Positions 17,088 to 27,870 of a stretch of DNA of 64,000 bases are shown one piece after another. The notes beneath the pieces are model-generated. The model saw nothing but the letters and a program-made list of their open reading frames with translations, was not told where the DNA came from and did no database searches. The stretch's first letter is position 1. The number at the start of each line of letters is the position of its first letter. The DNA comes from Prado023 sp963818445 (GTDB taxonomy: Bacteria; Actinomycetota; Actinomycetes; S36-B12; CAIYMF01), in the NCBI GenBank assembly GCA_963818445.1, contig CAWFSG010000017.1:248001-312000 (forward strand), in the 5' to 3' direction. The position numbers and the translations under genes are program-made.

Positions 17088-17876
17088 GTGCCCTCAGACG
17101 CATCGTTCGCCGCCGAGATCGCCCGTGAGGCTGGTGTTGCGCTGCTCGACCTGCGCGCCCGGTTCGGCCCCATCGATGACGACGGGCGTCGCCGGGAGCT
17201 GATGGACGCCGGCGACCGGCTGGCCCAGCAGATCCTGTCCGACCGGTTGACCGCGCAGCGGCCCGGGGACGCCGTGCTCTCGGAGGAGGCGACGGACTCC
17301 GAGGATCGGCTCAGTGCCGACCGGGTGTGGATCATCGACCCGCTCGACGGCACGGACGAGTACGGCCAGGGTCGCACGGACTTCGCTGTGCACGTCGCGC
17401 TGTGGCAGCGCGGCGCGGGTGCGGTGGGCGCGCTCACCGACGCCGTCGTGGACGTACCAGCCCTCGGTGAGCTGTGGCGCACCGACCAACCGCGGCCCGC
17501 CCACGCGCTGCCGGCGAACCGTTCGCTGCGGATGGTGGTCTCCCGATCCCGGCCGCCGGCGGGCCTGAGCCGGCTGCTCGAGGACGTCTCGGTCGACCTG
17601 GCCGAGGCGGGGATCACCTCCCGGGGCATCGAGGCGGCGAACGTGGGATCCGTGGGGGCCAAGCTCGGCGAGGTCATGGCAGGGCGGGCCGAGGCCTACC
17701 TGCACCCCGGCGGCCTCAACGAGTGGGACCTGGCCGCCCCCCACGCCTGCGCGCTGGCCGCCGGCCTCGTGGCCCTGGGCCCGGAGCAGCCCTTCAACCG
17801 GATGCCGCCCAAGGCCGGTCCCGTCCTGATCTGCCACCCCGCCCTGGCCGAGGCCCTGTCGACCAACTGGCACTGA
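17088..17876 (+). CDS. cysQ: Inositol monophosphatase-family / 3'(2'),5'-bisphosphate nucleotidase (CysQ-like)
   Basis: The protein is 262 aa. FIG-superfamily metal motifs are LSEEATD, WIIDPLDGTDEYGQ and, near the end, EWDLAAPHACALAAG. It probably dephosphorylates PAP (adenosine 3',5'-bisphosphate) from sulfate assimilation, though inositol phosphate activity cannot be excluded. The start GTG 17088 is preceded by GGGAGGAT, readable either as an RBS (9 nt) or as a GAGGAT -10 with a 6-nt gap. Confidence 0.85.
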   Translation: MPSDASFAAEIAREAGVALLDLRARFGPIDDDGRRRELMDAGDRLAQQILSDRLTAQRPGDAVLSEEATDSEDRLSADRVWIIDPLDGTDEYGQGRTDFAVHVALWQRGAGAVGALTDAVVDVPALGELWRTDQPRPAHALPANRSLRMVVSRSRPPAGLSRLLEDVSVDLAEAGITSRGIEAANVGSVGAKLGEVMAGRAEAYLHPGGLNEWDLAAPHACALAAGLVALGPEQPFNRMPPKAGPVLICHPALAEALSTNWH

Positions 17877-17894
17877 CGCAGGCCCCAGCTGGCT

Positions 17895-17966
17895 CTCCCT
17901 CCCGAGTTCGCTTCCTCCCGCCTCCTGCGAAATCGCGGAGGGCGGAACGAAACCGGGAGGAGGAGC
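17895..17966. repeat. Long imperfect inverted repeat between cysQ and mfd
   Basis: The left arm (17895-17925, starting CTCCCTCCCG and ending CCGCCTCC) pairs with the right arm (17937-17966, starting GGAGGGCGG and ending GGGAGGAGG). The centre TGCGAAATCGC can extend the stem. The hairpin is about 28 bp with a few mismatches and has no U-tract, and it ends about 30 nt before the mfd start. It may terminate cysQ transcripts or act in the mfd leader. Confidence 0.55.
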
Positions 17967-17997
17967 GGTCGGCGGGGGTGGGAGAATGGGGGCTCTC

Positions 17998-21572
<3,575 letters not shown>

Positions 21573-21576
<4 letters not shown>

Positions 21577-22196
21577 TGCGTAGGACTGCCATCGCCCTGA
21601 GTTGCGGCGTGATGGTGCTCGCCGGCTGCAGCACCGACGGGACGGCACAGTCCGTGGCGGTCGACTCCGGCCAGGCGGCGGTGTCCCAGGACTTCCGCGT
21701 CGCCCAGTCCGACGTCGCCCAGGACGTCTCCCAGGTGCTCGCCGACCAGGGCCTGCCCCCCGGCGCACCCCCTGCTGGGTTGGCCAGCGCGACCGCCGAG
21801 CGGCTGGTCCAGACCAGGTTGATCGAGAGCTACGCAGCGCTGAACGGTTTCGAGCTGACCCGTGCGCAGGTGGAGCAGGGTCTCGTGCAGCTGGCCACCG
21901 AGAACGGGGGCCAGGACGCCCTGAACGACCTGGCGCTGCAGTCCGGCATCCCGATCAGTGGGCTCGAGGCCACCGTGCGCACGAACCTGCTGGTCACCGC
22001 GATCGGCGAGAAGCTCAACCCATCCGGTGACGCCCAGGCCAAGGGGGAGTCGACGCGCGTGGCCCTCTCGGAGTACTCCGATGCCATCGACGTCGAGGTC
22101 TCCCCGCGGTACGGGACCTGGGATGACGCCCAACTGTCGATCGTCCCCGGCTCGTCGGTGTCGGAGCCGTCCGTCGGGGAGCAGGCACCCCAGTAG
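21573..22196 (+). CDS. SurA N-terminal-like lipoprotein
   Basis: The protein is 207 aa. A signal peptide with lipobox LAGC (Cys near residue 19) is followed by a helical SurA-N/trigger-factor-like region (RLVQTRLIESYAALNGFELT). No PPIase domain follows, so a holdase role for exported proteins is inferred. It begins at GTG 21573 or ATG 21576, overlapping mfd by 4 nt, and mazG starts at the base after its stop. The equivalent M. tuberculosis region carries lipoprotein LpqU near mazG, but sequence relation is not established. Confidence 0.8.
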
Positions 22197-22913
22197 ATGA
22201 GCCCGGCCACCGACGGGCCGCGGTCCCGCGACGTGCCCACGCCCAGCGGCGATCCGCTGATCGAGCTGATCGCCGTCATGGACCGGCTGCGCTCCCCGGG
22301 CGGCTGCCCGTGGGACGCCGAGCAGACCCACCAGTCCCTGGTCTCCTACCTCACCGAGGAGGCCCACGAGGCCGTCGAGGCGATCGAGACCGGGGACCGC
22401 GCGGCGATGCGCGAGGAGCTCGGCGACGTCCTGCTCCAGGTCATGTTCCACTCCCGGATCGCCCAGGAGCACGAGACCGACCCGTGGTCGATCGACGAGG
22501 TCGCGGCCGGGATCGCCGCGAAGCTGGTGGCCCGCCACCCGCACGTGTTCGGCGATGAGTCGGTCGACTCCGCCGCCCACGTCGAGTCCGTGTGGCTGGC
22601 CCGCAAGACCGCCGAGAAGTCCCGGGACTCCGTCCTCGACGGGATCCCGACCGGCCTGCCCGCCCTGCTGCTCGCGGCCAAGATGCACTACCGGGTCACC
22701 CACGGCGGGGTGCAGCTTCCGCCTGTCGACCCGGGTACGCAGGCCCTGGCTGCGCAGGCCCTCGACGAGGTCGGGGCCGATGGGGTGGGGGACCTGCTGC
22801 TCGCCCTGGCCACCGGGGCGCTCGACCGTGGCGTGGATCCGGAGTCCGCACTCCGGGGCGCCCTGCGCAGCTACGCCGACCGGGTCCGGGCCACGGAGTC
22901 CGAGCCCGCCTGA
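22197..22913 (+). CDS. mazG: Nucleoside triphosphate pyrophosphohydrolase MazG
   Basis: The protein is 238 aa. The MazG core shows GGCPWDAEQTHQSLVSYLTE (split here), EEAHEAVEAIE and EELGDVLLQVMFH, supplying the EEXXE and EXXD metal ligands. HPHVFGDE is also typical. It hydrolyses aberrant NTPs to NMP and pyrophosphate. Only one MazG domain is well conserved, and the C-terminal half is shorter than in the E. coli protein. It is cotranscribed with mfd and the lipoprotein gene. Confidence 0.93.
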   Translation: MSPATDGPRSRDVPTPSGDPLIELIAVMDRLRSPGGCPWDAEQTHQSLVSYLTEEAHEAVEAIETGDRAAMREELGDVLLQVMFHSRIAQEHETDPWSIDEVAAGIAAKLVARHPHVFGDESVDSAAHVESVWLARKTAEKSRDSVLDGIPTGLPALLLAAKMHYRVTHGGVQLPPVDPGTQALAAQALDEVGADGVGDLLLALATGALDRGVDPESALRGALRSYADRVRATESEPA

Positions 22914-22961
22914 GATCCCCTGCGCACCTGCGCTCAACAGGAGCGCCGCCACGGGAGTCGG

Positions 22962-22967
22962 TAGTGT
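22962..22967 (+). promoter_or_regulatory. Candidate -10 (TAGTGT) for eno
   Basis: TAGTGT lies in the 116-nt gap before eno and implies a leader of about 55 nt. No convincing -35 is seen at 16-18 nt. Confidence 0.35.
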
Positions 22968-23029
22968 GGCTGGCAGTGCGAGCGCCTGGCGCGTCCGCCG
23001 CCTGACCAACAACCTGATGGGAGCATCCT

Positions 23030-24340
23030 GTGGCAAGTATTGATGTCGTCATCGCGCGCGAGATCCTCGATTCGCGCGGAAACCCGACCCTCGAGGTCGA
23101 GGTGGCCCTGGAGGACGGGGCGACGGGTCGTGCGGCAGTGCCCTCGGGCGCGTCCACCGGCGCCTTCGAGGCCTACGAGCTGCGCGACGGTGACAAGTCG
23201 CGCTACCTGGGCAAGGGCGTGACGAAGGCCGTGGCCAACGTCGAGGACGAGATCGCCCCGGCGATCCTGGGCTTCGACGCCTCCGAGCAGCGCCTCATCG
23301 ACCAGACGATGGTCGACCTCGACGGCACCCCGAACAAGGAGCGCCTGGGCGCCAATGCGATCCTCGGGGTCTCGCTGGCCGTGGCCAAGGCCGCGGCGGA
23401 GTCCGCCGGACTGCCGCTGTTCCGCTACCTCGGTGGCCCCAACGCCTACCTGCTGCCCGTGCCGATGATGAACATCATCAACGGCGGTTCGCACGCCGAC
23501 TCCTCGGTCGACATGCAGGAGTTCATGATCGCCCCGATCGGTGCCGAGACCTTCGCCGAGGCGCTGCGCAAGGGTGCCGAGGTGTACCACGCGCTCAAGG
23601 GCGTGCTGAAGTCCAAGGGCTACGCGACCGGCCTGGGCGACGAGGGCGGCTTCGCCCCGAACCTGCCCAGCAACCGCGCGGCGCTCGAGCTGATCGTCGA
23701 GGCCATCGAGAAGGCCGGCTTCAAGCCCGGCTCCGACGTCGCCCTGGCGATGGACGTGGCAGCCCAGGAGTTCTACGGCCGTGCGCTGAAGGGCTCCGGC
23801 GAGGTCAAGCCCAACGAGTACTTCGTCGAGGGCGTGGCCAAGAGCACCGACCAGATGATCGAGTACTACAAGGGTCTGGTCGAGGACTTCCCGATCGTCT
23901 CGATCGAGGACCCGCTGGGCGAGGACGAGTGGGCCGACTGGACCGCCATCACCGCTGAGCTGGGCGCCAAGGTGCAGATCGTCGGCGACGACCACTACGT
24001 CACCAACACGAGCCGCATCCTGCGCGGCATCGCGGAGAAGACCGCCAACGCCCTGCTGGTCAAGGTCAACCAGATCGGTTCGCTCACGGAGACGGCCGAG
24101 GCTGTCGAGGCGGCCCACCGGGCCGGCTTCAAGACGATGATGAGCCACCGCTCGGGCGAGACCGAGGACTCGACCATCGCCGACCTGGCAGTCGCGTTCA
24201 ACTGCGGACAGATCAAGTCCGGCGCCCCGGCCCGTTCGGACCGCGTCGCGAAGTACAACCAGCTGCTGCGCATCGAGGATGAGCTCGACGACGCGGCACG
24301 TTACGCAGGCGCCTCGGCGTTCCCGAGGTTCACCGCCTGA
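23030..24340 (+). CDS. eno: Enolase
   Basis: The protein is 436 aa. It has the N-terminal AREILDSRGNPTLEVEV, GASTGAFEA, the Mg ligand segments VALAMDVAAQEFY and SIEDPLGEDEW, the catalytic LLVKVNQIG and the signature MMSHRSGETEDSTIADLAV. It converts 2-phosphoglycerate to phosphoenolpyruvate in glycolysis. The start is GTG 23030 with GGGAG about 9 nt upstream. The gene is followed by ftsB in the standard actinobacterial order. Confidence 0.99.
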   Translation: MASIDVVIAREILDSRGNPTLEVEVALEDGATGRAAVPSGASTGAFEAYELRDGDKSRYLGKGVTKAVANVEDEIAPAILGFDASEQRLIDQTMVDLDGTPNKERLGANAILGVSLAVAKAAAESAGLPLFRYLGGPNAYLLPVPMMNIINGGSHADSSVDMQEFMIAPIGAETFAEALRKGAEVYHALKGVLKSKGYATGLGDEGGFAPNLPSNRAALELIVEAIEKAGFKPGSDVALAMDVAAQEFYGRALKGSGEVKPNEYFVEGVAKSTDQMIEYYKGLVEDFPIVSIEDPLGEDEWADWTAITAELGAKVQIVGDDHYVTNTSRILRGIAEKTANALLVKVNQIGSLTETAEAVEAAHRAGFKTMMSHRSGETEDSTIADLAVAFNCGQIKSGAPARSDRVAKYNQLLRIEDELDDAARYAGASAFPRFTA

Positions 24341-24359
24341 CCGTGGGAGGATGGGCGGC

Positions 24360-24854
24360 ATGTCAGCCGGCCGCCCATCCCCCGCTCCACGGGTCCGGCG
24401 ACCCGACGTCCGACGCCCAGTGCTCTCCGCTCGCGCGGGGGCCGCGCTGGGCGTCGTCGTCGTCCTGATCACCATCCTGGCCATCCCGTTCCGCGAGTGG
24501 ATCACCCAGGGCGCGCGGATCTCCGAGCTGGAATCGCAGGTCGCCTGGCACACGCAGCGCGTCATCGACCTGGAGGCTGCCCGCGATCGCTGGAGCGACG
24601 AGGCCTACATCGAGGCCCAGGCCCGCGCCCGGCTGCACTTCGTCCGACCCGGTGAGGTCGGGTACGTCGTGCTCACCGAGGAGACTGCCGCGGCCCCGGA
24701 GACGACCCAGACCCGGCCGATGGCCGCCGCCCCCAAGGGCGGGCCCTGGTGGAGCGCCGTCTGGACCACGGTGGAGCAGGCAGCCGACCCGGCGAAGAAG
24801 AGCCCGCCGCCGGCCCCGGCCCCCGCCCAGCCGGCGGAGAGCTACAGCCGGTGA
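24360..24854 (+). CDS. ftsB: FtsB/DivIC family septum protein
   Basis: 164 aa from ATG 24360. GGGAGG is 9 nt upstream, and the same bases could be a GAGGAT -10. A basic, Pro/Arg-rich cytoplasmic N-terminus is followed by one membrane segment (AALGVVVVLITILAI). A coiled coil follows (ISELESQVAWHTQRVIDLEA), then the conserved ARARLHFVRPGEVGYVVL. It acts in the FtsQLB complex at the division septum. The C-terminal tail is Pro/Ala-rich. Confidence 0.9.
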   Translation: MSAGRPSPAPRVRRPDVRRPVLSARAGAALGVVVVLITILAIPFREWITQGARISELESQVAWHTQRVIDLEAARDRWSDEAYIEAQARARLHFVRPGEVGYVVLTEETAAAPETTQTRPMAAAPKGGPWWSAVWTTVEQAADPAKKSPPPAPAPAQPAESYSR

Positions 24855-25393
24855 CGGCTGGGGGTCCGGGCGCCGGGCGCCCGCCCGTCGGCCAGGGGGA
24901 TCTGGACGCGGTCGCAGCCCAGTTGGGCCGGCCCGTGCGCGCCGTCCGGGCAGTGGCGCACCGGTGCTCGTGCGGCCAGCCGGACGTGCTCATGACCGAG
25001 CCGCAGTTGCCCGACGGCACCCCGTTCCCGACCTTGTACTACCTGACCTGCCCGCGGGCAACCAGCGCGATCGGCACGTTGGAGGCCGACGGGGTCATGC
25101 GCGAGATGGCCGACCGGCTCGCCGCCGATCCCGACCTCGCCGGGGCCTACCGCGCAGCACACGAGGCCTACCTGGAGCAGCGGGAGCAGCTCGGGCACGT
25201 GGAGCACATCGCGGGGATCAGCGCGGGCGGGATGCCCGACCGGGTCAAGTGCCTGCACGTGCTGGTTGCGCACTCCCTGGCGGCAGGCCCCGGCGTGAAC
25301 CCCCTGGGCGATGAGGCGCTGGCGATCCTGGCCGCACGGGGCATCGCACCCGCGGCGGCGTGGGGCGGCGCGGCCGGTGGGTGCGTCCCGTGA
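24851..25393 (+). CDS. DUF501 domain protein
   Basis: The protein is 180 aa. It has the DUF501 core with RCSCGQPDVLMTEPQLPDG and TPFPTLYYLTCPRA (conserved Cys residues), and HIAGISAGGMPDRVKCLHVL, HSLAAGPGVNPLGDEAL. The Cys/His set suggests metal binding, but no activity is known. The start GTG 24851 overlaps the ftsB stop, and its own stop overlaps ppx. The eno-ftsB-DUF501-ppx order matches Rv1023-Rv1026. Confidence 0.92.
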   Translation: MTAGGPGAGRPPVGQGDLDAVAAQLGRPVRAVRAVAHRCSCGQPDVLMTEPQLPDGTPFPTLYYLTCPRATSAIGTLEADGVMREMADRLAADPDLAGAYRAAHEAYLEQREQLGHVEHIAGISAGGMPDRVKCLHVLVAHSLAAGPGVNPLGDEALAILAARGIAPAAAWGGAAGGCVP

Positions 25394-26394
25394 CCAGCAT
25401 GAGCACCCACCGCGCGGCCGCCATCGACTGCGGCACGAACTCCATCCGGCTGCTCATCGCCGACATCGACCACGCGGCCGGCACTGCCATCGACGTCGTG
25501 CGCGAGATGGTCGTGGTCCGCCTCGGTGAGGGCGTGGACTCCACGGGCGCGTTCGCCCCCGCCGCCCTCGAACGGACCTTCGCCGCCTGTGCGGACTACG
25601 CCGTCCTCCTGCGCGACGCGGGCAGCCCACCGCTGCGGTTCGTCGCCACGTCCGCCTCCCGGGACGTGTCCAACCGGGAGGAGTTCGTCGCCGGGGTCGC
25701 GGGGATCCTGGGCGTGGAGCCGCAGGTGATCAGCGGCCAGGAGGAGGGCGCGCTGTCGTTCGCCGGGGCCACGACGGGCATCCCGTCCGAGGCGCGGGCG
25801 CCGTTCCTGGTGGTCGACATCGGCGGGGGATCCACGGAGTTCGTGCTCGGGTCCGGGCACCCGACCCACCGGACGAGCGTGGACATCGGGTGCGTGCGGA
25901 TGACCGAGCGCCACATGACCGCGGACCCGCCGACGCCCGCCCAGGTAGCAGCGGCCACTGCCGACATCGACGCAGCGATCGCCCGGGCGGGCGCCGTCGT
26001 CCCGTTCGCGCAGGCGGCCACGCTGGTCGGTCTCGCCGGTTCGGTGACCACCGTCGCCGCCCTCGCGCTGGGGCTGCCGGAGTACGACGCTGCTGTCATC
26101 CACCACAGCCGGATTCCCGCGGCCGAGGTCCGGCGCGTCAGTGACGAGCTGCTCGTGATGACCCGGGCCGAGCGGGCGGCTCTGCCGGTCATGCACCCGG
26201 GCCGCGTGGACGTGATCGGCGCCGGGGCGTTGGTGCTGCGCCGGATCGTGGACGCGACCGGGGTGGCCGAGGTGCTGGTCAGCGAGCACGACATCCTCGA
26301 TGGCGTCGCATGGTCAGTCGCGGCCGAACAGGCGGCCGATCCTGTGGTGCGCGACGATCCAGTCACCACTGCCGATCCTGTCACCGAGGGCTGA
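25390..26394 (+). CDS. ppx: Exopolyphosphatase / guanosine pentaphosphatase family (Ppx/GppA)
   Basis: 334 aa from GTG 25390 (or ATG 25399). It has an actin-like ATPase fold with AAIDCGTNSIRLLIAD (phosphate 1), RFVATSASRDVSNRE, FLVVDIGGGSTEFVLG (phosphate 2) and VGLAGSVTTVAAL. It is the short form without a C-terminal HD-like domain. It hydrolyses polyphosphate and possibly pppGpp. Its 3' end overlaps a convergent small membrane gene by 81 bp. Confidence 0.93.
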   Translation: MTSMSTHRAAAIDCGTNSIRLLIADIDHAAGTAIDVVREMVVVRLGEGVDSTGAFAPAALERTFAACADYAVLLRDAGSPPLRFVATSASRDVSNREEFVAGVAGILGVEPQVISGQEEGALSFAGATTGIPSEARAPFLVVDIGGGSTEFVLGSGHPTHRTSVDIGCVRMTERHMTADPPTPAQVAAATADIDAAIARAGAVVPFAQAATLVGLAGSVTTVAALALGLPEYDAAVIHHSRIPAAEVRRVSDELLVMTRAERAALPVMHPGRVDVIGAGALVLRRIVDATGVAEVLVSEHDILDGVAWSVAAEQAADPVVRDDPVTTADPVTEG

Positions 26395-26607
26395 GGCCAG
26401 CGGCCCGGGCAGGACCAGGGCCACCGCCCACGTGAGGGGCAACCCCACAACCAGGAGCGCGACCATGGCCAGGGCCATGAAGAGCAGCACCACCCATTTG
26501 CGGGTCTTCGGCCGGGTCTCGAACAGGATCTCATCGCGCCCCGCGCCGAACAGGTTGAGCACGAACGTCGGGACGAAGATGCAGGCGAAGATGATCAGCG
26601 GGTCCAT
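26314..26607 (-). CDS. Small two-to-three-TM membrane protein, unknown function
   Basis: 97 aa from ATG 26607 with GGAGGGC upstream on its strand. Hydrophobic segments are PLIIFACIFVPTFVLNLF and KWVVLLFMALAMVALLVVG plus a third weaker one. Short basic loops lie between them. The 3' 81 bp run antisense to the end of ppx. I do not recognise a family. The RBS and TM pattern argue that it is real. Confidence 0.65.
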   Translation of the reverse strand: MDPLIIFACIFVPTFVLNLFGAGRDEILFETRPKTRKWVVLLFMALAMVALLVVGLPLTWAVALVLPGPLASALGDRIGSGDWIVAHHRIGRLFGRD

Positions 26608-26627
26608 CCGAGCCCTCCTTGCACCCG

Positions 26628-26633
26628 TAGGCT
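26628..26633 (+). promoter_or_regulatory. Leaderless -10 element (TAGGCT) for the ACT-domain gene
   Basis: TAGGCT ends 6 nt before ATG 26640 and no RBS is present. The promoter lies in the 32-bp gap between two divergent genes. Confidence 0.6.
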
Positions 26634-26639
26634 GTGCGC

Positions 26640-27155
26640 ATGCCAAGCCTCGCCGTCACCGTCATCGGCCGGGACCGCCCGGGCATCATCGCCGAGGTTA
26701 CCGGCGTCCTGGCCGACTTGGGCGGGAATCTCGAGGACTCCTCGATGACCCTGCTGCGGGGGCACTTCACCTGGACCCTGATCGTCGACCTCGACTCCTC
26801 GGCCGAGGACCTGGCCGCGCGCCTGGCACACCTCGGTTCCGACGGGCTGGTCGTGTCGGTGCTCCCGGTCGGCGCGGAGGAGATCCCCAGCGGCGAGGCG
26901 GGCTACGTGCTCAGCGTCCACGGCGCGGATCGTCCCGGCATCGTCGCCGGAGTGACCGCGACCCTGGCTGCTCACGGCGGGAACATCACCGACCTCTCCA
27001 CGAGGCTCGGGCACGGCGGGCTGTACCTGCTGGTGGCCGAGGTCAGCCTGCCGCCCGGGGTCGACGTGGTTGCCCTCGGCTCCCAGCTGGCCGAGGCCGG
27101 GCGGAACCTCGGCGTCGGTGTCTCGCTGCGCCCCGCCGACTCCGACGTCCTCTAG
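26640..27155 (+). CDS. Double ACT-domain protein (GcvR-like)
   Basis: The protein is 171 aa, made of two ACT domains. The first starts SLAVTVIGRDRPGIIAEVTG and the second YVLSVHGADRPGIVAGVTA. Both carry the DRPGI ligand-binding loop. No DNA-binding or catalytic domain is present. Proteins of this layout resemble the glycine cleavage regulator GcvR and probably sense an amino acid. It lies immediately before def (6-nt gap), likely in one transcript. Confidence 0.88.
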   Translation: MPSLAVTVIGRDRPGIIAEVTGVLADLGGNLEDSSMTLLRGHFTWTLIVDLDSSAEDLAARLAHLGSDGLVVSVLPVGAEEIPSGEAGYVLSVHGADRPGIVAGVTATLAAHGGNITDLSTRLGHGGLYLLVAEVSLPPGVDVVALGSQLAEAGRNLGVGVSLRPADSDVL

Positions 27156-27161
27156 ACCGTC

Positions 27162-27713
27162 ATGGATGACGTGAACCCCTTGGGACTGCCCCTGCCCGAG
27201 CTCCCTGCGGGTCGCGTCCTGCCCGTGGTGGCTGCGCCGCAGGAGGTGCTCGGCGCCCGCTGCGTGGAGGTGGATCCGACCGACCCGGAGGTCGTCCAGC
27301 TCGCCGCCGACCTGATCGCCACGATGCGGGTGTCGCCCGGGTGTGTCGGGTTGGCGGCCAACCAGGTCGGCGTCGGGTGGCGGATGTTCAGCCTCGACGT
27401 GTCCCGGCACCCCAAGGCCCGCACCACCCACGGCACGTTCGTGCTGGTCAACCCGGTGGTCGTCGCTGCCTCGCGCAACGAGAAGGGTCGCGAGGGCTGC
27501 ATGTCGGTGCCCGACTTCACCGGCGACGTGCGCCGGGCCACCCGGATGACCGTGACCGGTTCCCTGCCGGGATCAGGTGCGGTGATCACCCTGAGCACCG
27601 ACGCCTTCGAGGCCCGGGCGCTGCAGCACGAGATCGACCACCTCGATGGGCTGCTGTTCCTCGACCGCGTGGCTGGGGCGCACGCGATCCACCCCCGCAC
27701 GACGTACCTTTGA
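27162..27713 (+). CDS. def: Peptide deformylase
   Basis: The protein is 183 aa. All three PDF motifs are present: GLAANQVG (with VGLAANQVGVGWR), EGCMSVP with the metal Cys, and QHEIDHLDG with the two metal His and catalytic Glu. It removes the N-formyl group from nascent proteins. The EGCMS form rather than EGCLS is seen in type III or divergent PDFs. A tRNA gene follows 13 nt downstream. Confidence 0.95.
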   Translation: MDDVNPLGLPLPELPAGRVLPVVAAPQEVLGARCVEVDPTDPEVVQLAADLIATMRVSPGCVGLAANQVGVGWRMFSLDVSRHPKARTTHGTFVLVNPVVVAASRNEKGREGCMSVPDFTGDVRRATRMTVTGSLPGSGAVITLSTDAFEARALQHEIDHLDGLLFLDRVAGAHAIHPRTTYL

Positions 27714-27726
27714 TCCGGCAGTCCCG

Positions 27727-27800
27727 GCCCCCGTAGCCCAATTGGCAGAGGCAGGCGGCTTAAAACCGCCCGAGTGTGGGTTCGAGTCCCACCGGGGGCA
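27727..27800 (+). tRNA. tRNA with anticodon TAA (tRNA-Leu by anticodon), atypical short variable loop
   Basis: The acceptor GCCCCCG pairs with CGGGGGC and the discriminator is A. The anticodon stem GGCGG/CCGCC encloses loop CTTAAAA, so the anticodon is TAA. The T arm is GTGGG/CCCAC with loop TTCGAGT. The variable region is only CGAGT (5 nt), a class I layout, whereas bacterial tRNA-Leu is class II with a long variable arm. The D arm GCCC/AGGC has a mismatch or a bulged A. CCA is not encoded. It is either a non-canonical Leu decoder or a tRNA-like RNA with another charge. Confidence 0.8.
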
Positions 27801-27870
27801 CGACCGACGTGAGACCTGAACGGGAACGCGCGCGCGAAGCGACGCACGTCACGCCCGCGCGCTCGGCTCC

